Assembly (NCBI RefSeq): GCF_020360975.1
Contig: NW_025408672.1
Span: forward strand, 3,224,001 to 3,288,000
DNA length: 64,000 bases
Source of the DNA: Hirsutella rhossiliensis
Taxonomy: Eukaryota > Ascomycota > Sordariomycetes > Hypocreales > Ophiocordycipitaceae
Reading direction: 5' to 3'
Program-made: the position numbers and the translations under genes
The notes under the pieces: model-generated
The model's database searches: none
Seen by the model: the letters and a program-made list of their open reading frames with translations, nothing else
What the model was told of the DNA's origin: nothing
Shown here: positions 11,612-20,517 of the stretch, one piece after another
Position numbering within the stretch: position 1 is the first letter of the stretch
How the letters are laid out: the number at the start of each line of letters is the position of its first letter

Positions 11612-11823
11612 CGGGCCATGTACTGATCAAGGGATAATCATACTAACACAACAGCCTTAAACTTGGCAGACCGCGCTTCAGTCGCTGAAGGTAGGACGCT
11701 GAACACTTGGAGAAACTGACCTTCAAGTAGGCCTGTCATGTCACAGCGAACGAGGCTGGAAACAGATGAAAAGAAGCGTGGGGCTTCAGGTGCGATGGAA
11801 CCAGGTACAGTAGGTACGTAGCT

Positions 11824-13158
11824 TAGCGTAGTACGGTGGGCGATAGGGGGGACTGTTGCAAAACCCCCTGTCCATCTCTTTTTGGTCTAGGCGATTTTCC
11901 CCCTAGTCATTTGAGTACTTCGAGTCGGCATTTAAAATGTACTGCGGACTAGCGGCGGGACCGCGCGTTGATCTTCTGGGAGTCCAACTGCCAGTCAAAG
12001 CAGTAATACTGTAAAGAGGTCAGTAGTCAACCTATCACCGCTGGCACATAAAGCTCACAGTGCAATTCTCGGAGCCCAGACTTGACCAAGTGACTGATTG
12101 TTTTCGGGTGGATCTGAGTGAGCGACACGTTTTTTCACCAAACAGTTCTCGTTTGCCATTGTCATGGAATCGGACAGCGACCGGGAGAAAGAACAGCGAA
12201 GTCGCCCAGCTTCCTACCCTAGATGCAGTGCTAGAAAACTTGCAAATGCCCACGCTATACAAACGAAAAATGCAAGCCGAATTAATGGCAACGCCGCCGG
12301 AATTGCCGAGGTATTTTTACAGCCCAATGGCCACCAGTCGGGGCCGAGTCGAAATCTCGACCTTCTGATTGCAGCCTCTGTTGCATTGTCCCTGCCGTGT
12401 TAGCAATGCGCAACGCCCCAAGCCAGCGGCGGCTTACTGCAGTTATTCGCAGCGGATTAGCAGCGGACTAGCACAGTTACCTCCTGCTTGAGTCTTTACT
12501 CTCTTCATTCAAGCACAATGGGCCATCCAAACCTCCCCCCAGAGCATCTCTATTGCATCCAAGCCGGAAAGAAACACTATGACCTCTTCACCACCATATA
12601 TGTCGGCGCGAACTATTGTGGCCGGTGCGGCTTGGCCAACCCTTTTCGATCCCAGCATCTGGCAAGGTCAAATACACCAGCATTCCCAGGCCCACATGAC
12701 GAGGTGAGCTGAGAAGAGCCCCGAGGAACGAAAGATTATGGCGTTGGAGACCATTGCCGAGGCTGCTCGGCTCTGGATTGTGAGCGGGATTAAGTCGTCA
12801 GATACATTTCCACTACTAACCCCATGCTCAGCAGCTCAATAAGCCGGACGAGGAGGACGATGAAGAGGAAGGCGAGGAGGAGGTGAACAATTGAGCGTTG
12901 ATGTTGCCCAATTCGACCTCCACGGTGGCGGCAAATGCCTGTAGGGCGTGATAGAAATGCGCTCTGCTGGTCCGCTGCGTCCCCGCTGGTGTATTGGCAC
13001 CTTCTGCTACGTGACAAAATTCAAAGAGATAAACGCTGAGGTACATGGAGCAGTGTACTGCGGGGCAGGATGTCCATGCCGCTAACCTATTTCGACACTT
13101 GGGTGACGGATTTTGGGGTTTTGCAACAGTCACCCCTATAGCCTGCCGTAGCGTAGTG
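11824..13158. repeat. Inverted repeat pair, possible non-autonomous element
   Basis: About 44 bp at 11,824-11,867 are repeated in inverse orientation at 13,115-13,158. The core GACTGTTGCAAAACCCC is identical, and the outer part (CTTAGCGTAGTACGG against CACTACGCTACGG) is imperfect. They bracket about 1.25 kb with one small predicted gene. Either these are the ends of a non-autonomous DNA transposon, or two solo ends of the pogo family whose transposase starts at 13,317. No clear target-site duplication was seen. Confidence 0.5.
12518..12894 (+). CDS. Small predicted two-exon gene, unknown function
   Basis: An ATG at 12,518 opens 62 codons with a CGRC zinc-binding-like pair. A GTGAGC donor follows at 12,704. 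An acceptor CTCAG ends at 12,831 with a good CTAAC branch point 15-20 bases upstream. Splicing joins the frame in phase to a very acidic tail (DEEDDEEEGEEE) ending at 12,894, giving 82 residues. The putative intron also reads as coding in another frame (EERKIMALETIAEAARLW), so the alternative is a longer gene with a frame lesion. I do not recognise the family. It lies inside the inverted-repeat pair, so it may be transposon cargo. Confidence 0.4.
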
Positions 13159-13316
13159 GCTCTATGGGGGAACCCTCCGGGCGCAATACAAAAAAAAAAA
13201 AAAAAAGCTGGTGCTGGACACCGCAGTAGCCAGTACACCGCAATAGCCAGATTTTTCACCGTCCAACTTCAATCACCTACACTTCAACCAGATCACAATC
13301 CTTTGACTTGCAGAGA

Positions 13317-13884
13317 TGGAAGCACGTATCCAAGAAGCTCTTCGATATATTGAGCATTTTTCTGGTGCGAAGGTGACCACGGTTGCTCGGCAATTCGGCG
13401 TACCACGCAATCGATTGCGATGCCGCCTTGAAGGCCGTCGTCCCAAAGCAGGCAGACCAGCCACGAATTTGAAGCTATCGCGACCAGAAGAGGCGGCTTT
13501 GTGTCGTTACATCGATCGCCTTGATAATATCAACCTTGCGGTACCCCCAGAGTTCGTCACCGATGCGGCAAATCACATCTTGCATCAGCGATCTGGTCAA
13601 GCCGATCTCGTTATTGGTAGCAGGTGGACTTCTCGCTTTCTCAAACGTCACGGCTACTTCAAGAAGCTTCAAAAGAAGCTCCACTCAGAGCGTCAAGCCT
13701 CCGAAGACCTCACCCGCGTCAATCAGTATTTCCAGAGCCTCCACAAGGTCATCCAAGAGAAGGGTATACCCTCTGAAGATATCTGGAATATGGACGAGAC
13801 CGGATTTCGGATCGGAGTTGGCAAAGATCAATTGGTCGTCACTAAACGAAAGAGAGCCCATTATTTTGGTATCCCTGAGAACAG
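13317..13884 (+). pseudogene. pogo/Fot1-type transposase, N-terminal part
   Basis: The ATG at 13,317 starts a protein with a psq-type helix-turn-helix (VTTVARQFGVPRNRLRCRL), a CENP-B-like second DNA-binding half (SRWTSRFLKRHGY) and the start of the DDE nuclease with the first Asp in WNMDETGFRIG. The frame then runs straight into the LTR of Copia A1 at 13,885. The remaining catalytic residues are missing, and the downstream half is not found after A1, which is itself truncated. A leader with an 18-A run lies at about 13,190. The product is a dead transposase; the family call is secure from the motif order. Confidence 0.88.
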
Positions 13885-14134
13885 TGTTGAGACATGGACC
13901 AAGACATGTTTAGGCAGCACCTACAAGTGGTGAGTCACTGGATAGTGGCACGGACGTGCCGCTATGTATATATGTATGTTGAGAGCTGTCAGACAGAATA
14001 GAATAGAAGTAAGTTCAATCGCAACAGGTTATGAGCCCGGTTGCTTTTATTATGCTTCCACTGCACGATTGAACTCGGCATATGAGAACACTTTTTCGTC
14101 AAGAATCGACGGTTGACAGCAAAGACCCGGCACT

Positions 14135-16398
14135 ATGGGCAAGAAAGACTACAAAGGAACCATCCTTGATGGAAGAGACTCCTTTGACAGCTGGAAGATG
14201 GATCTTGAAGATAACTTGTTGAGTGACGATCTTATGAGCTGCGTCACCGGTAAGGCAACAGCGGAATCGTCCGATTTATCAACGCCAGGAGAGAATGCTG
14301 CGGACATTAAAAATGTCTCTCTCGCGAGAATGAAAATACGACAGAGTATTGACCAGATCCACAAGAACTCAGTCAACCATCTCACCGATCCACGAGCAAT
14401 TTATCAGTCCCTCGTTAAGCGATATGCGACATCGAACAAAGCGCGCCTTCGACAGCTGATCCGAATGCTATACGACGTTAGTACGCAGACGAATAGAACT
14501 GTGCAGGAGAAGGTCGACGACCTAAAGCGACTTCGAGCTCAGATTAATAGCCAAGACAAGGACATTGTTATCCATGAACAGCTATTGATTTGCTTCTTGC
14601 AAATGAGCATGGACGACGCTTTTAACACTACGGTCGAGATCTTGAACGCCTCGACAGAGACGTTGACAATGGAAAAGGTGCAGAGCTCTCTGGAAAGCAA
14701 AGAATTGGAGCTCGTCGATACGACAATCAAGGAGAAACCGCACAATTCGCAGGTCGTGGCCGCAGTGCATGGAACAAAGGGAACAACAGGTCCAAAGCAC
14801 AGGATGGTGGCGATGATAGCAAGGAGGAGTATCTGAAGAAGGCAGGGGGGTGCTGGTCTTGTGGCGGTATGCATTTCAGGGCTCCTAATAGTGCAAACGG
14901 TTTACACTGATAGTGCACACTGGATCGTCAACGCCTGCCAAAAGCAATTAATATTGAATTTTAACTGGCGGAAATAGGATCTGGCCAATTGGATACTCTC
15001 TAGATTTGCTTTTGATCTGAGCTGATGGCTCAGTGTGCACTATCAGTGTAAACCGGTTGCACTATTAGGAGCCCTGATGCATTTCAAGCATGATTGTGCA
15101 ATTTGGCACCAAACCAAAGCAGGGAAGACCTGGCTAGCCTCTGAAAAAGCGAAGGCGAGAGAGGCCATGGATAGCAAAGAAAAGGCAAACGCGGTCAGGA
15201 TCCTTGAAGACAGTGGTAGTGAATCTGAGAGATCTACCTACTTGCTTCCGAACACAAAAGTAACAGCCCCTCCACAATGGTATCTCGACAGCTGTGCTTC
15301 CGTCCATATCACCCCAAGGGAAGACCAATTTATCTCAAAGTTGTCCCCTACAAAGACAAGTGTTGAGATTGCAGACGGCTCCGAGGTTCGTTCAAGAGGG
15401 AAAGGAGATGTGAGGATCTTTTACGTCTCACAGAAAGGAAGAGCAAGGTCGACAATAGTACGTGGGTGCACTACATCCCGGAGGCGACGAGCAGCCTGCT
15501 ATCAGTCGGTGAACTGGAAGACAGGGAGCATGTATTGTCGTGGACTCTCCGGGAAGACAGTCACGGTGACAAGAAATCAGGAGGAGGTGCTGTTTGGCCA
15601 CAGACATAAAAGGTGTGGCGCTTGAGCCAGACAAGAGGGCACTGAGCCCATACAATCCAAGAAAAGGATTGCGATAACGGGGTAGCGCTGAAGTCAATCC
15701 TGAAGATGCCTGAAAGACTACTACATGCTAGGCTGGGACACCCTGGAAAGCATATGGAGGGCAAACTGAACGCCGTAATGGATGATCTCGGAGACAACTC
15801 ATTCTGCCCGTCATTCTGCTCAAGCTGCACCGAGGCCAAAATGACAAGAAAGGTCTCAAGGAGCCAATGTCTGCGGTGACAGAAAAGCTAGAGAGAGTCC
15901 ATATAGATCTTTGGGGCCAGTTGAGCTATCACTTCAAGGAATGAAGTACATGCTGACAACCACCGATCAGGCTACCGGGCGAGTTTGGGTTTATTTCTCT
16001 AGAGACAAAACGAGAATTACCGACAAGATCAAAGCCTGGGTAGTTGTTGCAGAGGCAGAGTGTCGCGAGTACGGAAAAGGCGAAAAGGTCAAGGCGATGC
16101 GCTTTGATCGCGGAAAGGAGTTTCTAAACGAGGCAATGAAGGTATTTTGCACGGGGAGAGCTATTCGGACCGAACCAACAGTGGGCTACCACCCGGAGGG
16201 GAATAGTATCTCTGAGAGGAGCATGCGAACCATATCAGAGAGGGGGTCTGCTATGCGTCACGAAATGGACCTCCCGGCAGCATACTGGGAGTTTTCGAAC
16301 GCAACAGCGGCCTATCTGAGAAATAGGGAGTTGTCAAGGAATGGCTAAAAGCCCATGGGGTTATGGCGTGGAGAAGCCAAGATCAGGGCACTTGAGAA
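14135..16398 (+). pseudogene. Copia A1 gag-protease-integrase, broken
   Basis: Gag starts MGKKDYKGTILDGRDSFDSW at 14,135. The Gag zinc knuckle reads CWSCGGMHF, is cut by the MITE, then resumes KHDC after it, giving C-x2-C-x4-H-x4-C. The protease motif is YLDSCASVHITP near 15,290. Integrase has the HHCC part (LLHARLGHPG and CSSCTEAK) and a catalytic region with AMRFDRGKEFLNEA and a YHPEG segment. Frame changes occur near 15,450, 15,600, 15,860 and 16,205. Several are single-base differences in G or A runs relative to A2. The product is not expected to be functional. Confidence 0.88.
14877..15076. mobile_element. hAT-type MITE inserted in Copia A1
   Basis: A 200-bp insert with terminal inverted repeats of about 45 bp starting CAGGGCTCCTAATAGTGC, flanked by an exact 8-bp duplication ATGCATTT (14,869-14,876 and 15,077-15,084). 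CAGGG ends and 8-bp duplications are typical of hAT transposons. It carries no coding sequence and breaks the Gag zinc knuckle between H and K. Copy A2 lacks this exact site because of a deletion, so the empty site is inferred from the duplicated bases. Confidence 0.93.
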
Positions 16399-17160
16399 AC
16401 CAGTGAAGGGCTTCCTCGGGGCTGTTCACTTCGTCACCGGTAACAGGAGCGCGGAGATGCTCTTGCGGTAGGGCTTCTACAGCTTTGTCGAAGCCGGAGC
16501 GGACATCATCGGGGAGGCTGTCGCGGTACTGGATCTCCATCGCGTTCGCGTTCGCGTCGGACGAGATGCTGGATCTCCATTGAACCTGAACAACGCGATT
16601 CTTATTGCGACGCGCACCCTAGCAAGGGGCGATGAACGATTATTCCCGTTCAGGTTGTAGTCAAGGCGCGATGGCTTTTGACCCATGCTTAGCGCGATAA
16701 TCCCTGCAATATGTCTGTCCGAACCTGTCTGTCCGGAGCCATCCTGCTGCTCTGGACCACAGCGAGATAGAGCAGATAGCTGCTAGATCAACCCTGCCTG
16801 CGATTGATTTGAACGAAACATCTTCATCAGAAACGCCCCCGTCAGGAAGCGAAGTCACGCCAACCAGTGACGATTCGGAAAACCCGATCATCGCCAGTCG
16901 CACAGCCGTGGGCATGAGTGCTGGGTTGGCTTCTGAGGTCGGCTGTGATAATTTGCTTGAATCTCCAGCGCTCGATATACCAACCTTATCTGCATCTGCG
17001 TTGGGCATGAAGGCGATAGAGACAATTTTGTTGGACTGTGTGAGACTCAACTACACGCTTGCCAGACAGAAGTGGCAACCCGACGAAAAGCTCGCCGTGA
17101 TGACAAGTACTAAGGACATTAGGGGCTATGCTGAGGTCGGTCGGTCGGACTAGGGATACC
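16399..17160. other. Unrecognised coding-like remnants
   Basis: On the minus strand about 16,398-16,570 reads as a coding-like peptide (YRDSLPDDVRSGFDKA, then EALHWFL) that stops at the A1 junction. On the plus strand an open frame reaches 17,153 with a Ser/Thr/Pro-rich half followed by a possible helix (MKAIETILLDCVRLNYTLA). I do not recognise either one. They may be parts of a DNA transposon cut by the A1 truncation event. Confidence 0.3.
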
Positions 17161-17211
17161 TCTTATGGTCACCCCGAGCTCAAGATTCCAGACGTGCTTC
17201 GCGACAGTATT

Positions 17212-18563
17212 TTAGTCTCCCCTAGTAGTGACGCCTGACTCCCCTCCCTCCTCAATGCCCGGCTCTGGCGGATTTGGCCCAGTAATCTGATGCTGGATTG
17301 TGCCAAGTTTGCGCCGAAGCATGCACATCTCAACAGTGATTCCGGGTCCAAACGCGCAGGCGACAACATGCTCACGAGGGTGGCTGTCAGATGCCAAGTC
17401 GTCCATGTCCTTAGAGCGCAGGCGGTCCATGACACTGAAGATGCAAGCGGAGCTAGAGTTGCCGTGGTGGGTGTATACGTCAATGCTTGCACGCATGTGT
17501 TCCGCCGAAATCCCAAGGGCCTGCTCCGCACGAGAAAGGATCGATGCTCCTCCAGGGTGCATTGCCCAATCGAAGTCGCCGGCGAGCTGAGAACTGGTCG
17601 GCAGCTGCGGAAGGGAAGCTTTGAGGCGCTCAAAAGTAGGCGAGATTGCAGACTGAGCGAGCTGAGGGACTCGAGGAGTAATGACGGCTTTCCAACCTAA
17701 ATCCAGTAAGCCTCAAATTTCCCATTAAAATTGCTTCAACGTCATACCCGAAGAATCAACATGGAATCCTAGGTCAGCTCCTGTTCCTGGAATGATCGAA
17801 TGGTCCCATCCTAGGACTTCGTAAATCGCTGTTGATTGCTGACCAATACCGTTGCTTAACACGAGGGCGCTGGCGCCGTCAGAAAACAAACAAGGGCCTA
17901 TTCTTGTCTCTTGTCGTTCGTTGATGCTGTCCAACTCGCTCCGCACCAAGAACGATGTGATCTCTAGTGCTAGGCATAAAACCCGAGCTGGTCGTCCCAT
18001 GGCCGTAGATCCGAGAGCCAAGTTGGCACCAGTTCTTAGCGCAGCCAGACCACCACTGCAGCCTACTCCGTGAAGGAGAACCTTTTCCACAGCGTGGGTG
18101 ATCCCAAGTTCTTGTGCCACAAAATAGTCAAACCCTGGATTTGCGCTGTCGGTACAAGTTGTTGACACTATGTGGGTTATCTGACTGATATCTATCTTGG
18201 CTTCGTAAATAGCCTTCCGTGCTGCTCTCACAGCGAGCGGTACGCCATCGGCAAGGAAGGTCTTATGTAGTTCGGAAATGATTGGTGTCCTTCCTTGGTT
18301 TATTAAAGGGTGGTCACACGAGAGTATTGCCGAACGAGATTTGATCCCGGTAGCTCTATTGATGGAGAGAACCCTCGTAAGACTGTCGGCATAGGTTAAG
18401 TGTGACCAGCAAGGGGCACATAGGATATCGTAGAGTATTATTACTTACGACGGGGACTTAGGATAGTGCCTCTTGCTAATTATATCGAGGGTGTTGGCTT
18501 TAAGAGAAAGGTCGGATATTGAGTGCCCAGCCCTATAACGGACAGATGCAATTCTCCAAACAT
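17212..18563 (-). CDS. Type III polyketide synthase, one apparent frameshift
   Basis: This encodes a chalcone/stilbene-synthase-fold enzyme that condenses malonyl-CoA onto an acyl-CoA starter. The ATG is at 18,563 and the N-terminus reads SVIGLGTQYP. Two introns fit perfectly: 18,383-18,448 (GTAAGT..CAG) and 17,697-17,747 (GTATGA..TAG). All three catalytic residues are visible: Cys in HGVGCSGG, His in AMHPGG and Asn in HHGNSSS. The GPG loop reads FGPGITVEM. The stop is at 17,212 and the spliced length is about 411 residues, normal for fungal members. One base is missing in a T run at about 18,500-18,511, between TQYPTF and SLKANTLD. That is the only lesion I see, so the gene may be intact in reality. 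It stands alone, with no tailoring enzymes nearby. Confidence 0.9.
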
Positions 18564-18889
18564 ATTTGAAGTATCACACGTAGGTGGGTGCAATGCATGA
18601 AGGTCTTGGTGCGTGTAAATTGCGCTGCTCCATCATTGAGGAAAGGCGTAGTGGCCCGGACCTTATATAGGCACCGGGCCTAACATGAAAACAGCTTTGT
18701 TCCTTGTCACCGCCGCTTGCGGCTGCTGTTTTCCTCTTATGGTCCCGCCCCCCTTGATGCGGCCCCCGAATAGCTACATCAACGCCGCCGCTTTTGTTCA
18801 TGAGTATTAAGGTACCCGTGCCACGCCCCACTTTATTGGCACTCGGAAACTGTCGAAGGTCCGAACGACTTGACGTCTCTAGGTCTCTC

Positions 18890-20235
18890 TAGGTAATACA
18901 GCTTGAAACCAGGTAAGAAGGGAAGTCTGCAGACTGTTATTTCTTCTTCCTAGACCACTGAGGGGTCCGGAGGAGCTCCTATTCGAACGGGAACCCTTGC
19001 CTTGAGGAACGAAAGGATTTATGCCCCGCGCCGCCTCCCGACCTTTGCCTTGAGGAACGTGTTGCAAACTGGGCAGAATTACGGGCAGGATCCACCCCAG
19101 GTGTGCAGGGCCAGTGTTGAACTCTTTAAAGAGTTCATCAAAATGGTCTCTCAACCAAGTCGACCCCACAAACTCCTCCAACTCAGCAGCCGTGTGAATG
19201 TAGGCGTATTCTGTCGACAATGATATCCACTCACTCTTCCGAGTGAATAGCCTCACGGAAAGCTTGGGCTTCGCCATCTGATGCGCCGAGTTGACAGCGT
19301 TGTCTCCCCAGAGGACTAGGCGGTCATAAAATGCACCTGATGCCGTTCCATCGTGGGGCTTCCGAAGACTGGGAACAATCTCCCACGGGAAAGGCAACGT
19401 CCGCGTCAGGGAAGGATTGCAAACATTACAGCACTCGCCCGGTCCTGGAGCAGGTAACTTGGATGCGGGGTCTGACAAACTCTCTTGCAACCAATCCATG
19501 AGGATTCGGCGTAAGCATGAGGATCGATTGACAAGATTGAACAGCGCCGGGCAGCAATTGTACAACTCTATTCGGCGCTCTCTGTCTGTCTTGCGTCTGC
19601 GCTGCTCTCCTGGCAGGTCACATTCAATGACGCTCACAGCGATATCTGATTCATCGTCGGGAAGGTTACCGTCCACTACTGGTTCAGCAGAGAGTGAATG
19701 TGCTAACCCGGTCGTTGCGGAAAGCCTTCTCGAAGACGATGGCGTCTGACTGCTGGACAACATTGCCGCTCTTGTCGATGCGACCCTGTCGCCCACAGCC
19801 CAGCTTTCTACCAGGAAGATTGCCTCTCCTTGATGCTGGTCATTCTAGCTGCACGACCAAAGCGTTGGATAAGAACACATAAGAGGCGTTCGAGAGGAAG
19901 CCATACTGGACAACTCGTATGACATCCGAGAGATCTACCCCCGTTCCCAGCGATTCTGTGGCCACCATGATTCGGATCTTAGAGTCCGCTTTGGAAAACT
20001 CGTCGTATAGGGCATTCTTGTCATTCAGGGTGGTGTGGGAGTGGTAGACCTGGATAATTTGCTTGCAATCGCGGGTTCCGATTGCCCCAGCTGACAGTTT
20101 CTGCAGCCACTGGCGCAGGCATTCCGCACAATTTTGTATATCCCGACGGGAGTCTATGAAGATCACAGTTTTCGGAATGCTCTCCGGCGTTGGCGAGCCG
20201 TTGGTGATAGCGTCTTGCAGAACAAAGAGGGGCTA
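18890..20235 (-). pseudogene. RecQ-like helicase, C-terminal half, broken
   Basis: The minus strand encodes the second RecA-like domain of a superfamily 2 helicase. It reads TVIFIDSRRDIQ, an ATESLGTGVDLSDV block and RVVQYG, then after a frame change near 19,885 motif VI as LIQRFGRAAR and EAIFLVESWAVG. A Cys-rich segment follows (CPALFNLVNRSSCLRRIL, then CCNVCNP), similar in position to a RecQ zinc domain. The N-terminal ATPase half (Walker A, DEAH) is absent upstream of 20,235. Beyond about 19,050 the frame reads repeated VPQGKG, encoded by a short dispersed motif. It is a fragment; RecQ-type genes of this sort occur in fungal transposon-rich and subtelomeric DNA, but no telomere repeat is present here. 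Confidence 0.75.
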
Positions 20236-20517
20236 GGTATCAATCCACGGCGCCAGGATAAATTTCCACGGAAAGTGGATCAACGTGGCGTAGCGCCGTG
20301 GCGGAGGTCCGATGTCGCAAATTTATGTGCGCGCACTCCCAGCTACGGTCTACAGGAGACCGGCCCCTTGCAGGGTCCGCCAATGCCTTGAGGAACGGGA
20401 CTGAAGCATTGGGTTTGGTTTGACACTGACAAGTCTGTTGAAAGGAAAGATGAGGCTTGCTCCCGATAGTGTGGCTGCTTGGACGCCGTTTTACCCCGCC
20501 ACAACACGATAGGCTTA

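Larger units (their letters stand above)
6283..11640 (+). mobile_element. Tad1-like LINE (non-LTR retrotransposon)
   Basis: A nearly complete element: a leader of about 150 bp, ORF1 with coiled coil and three zinc knuckles, then ORF2 with AP endonuclease, reverse transcriptase, RNase H-like region and a C-terminal Cys/His motif. This order is that of the Tad1 clade of fungal LINEs. No poly-A tail or target-site duplication could be identified, so both ends are approximate. A broken relative lies at 640-2,735. Several frameshifts make this copy non-autonomous as written. Confidence 0.85.
13885..16398 (+). mobile_element. Copia element A1 (truncated)
   Basis: The 5' LTR is 13,885-14,026, ten bases shorter than the LTR of copy A2 near its start. 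It is followed by a primer-binding site GGTTATGAGCCCGG, then gag, protease and integrase. The sequence leaves the A2 alignment at 16,398, inside the region after integrase; reverse transcriptase, RNase H and the 3' LTR are missing. It inserted into the pogo transposase at 13,317-13,884 and later received a MITE at 14,877-15,076. Confidence 0.9.

Noticed and set aside
18820..20240. Subtelomeric location inferred from the RecQ-like helicase
   Set aside because: No telomeric repeat or other subtelomere signature is present; the fragment could be a dispersed copy.
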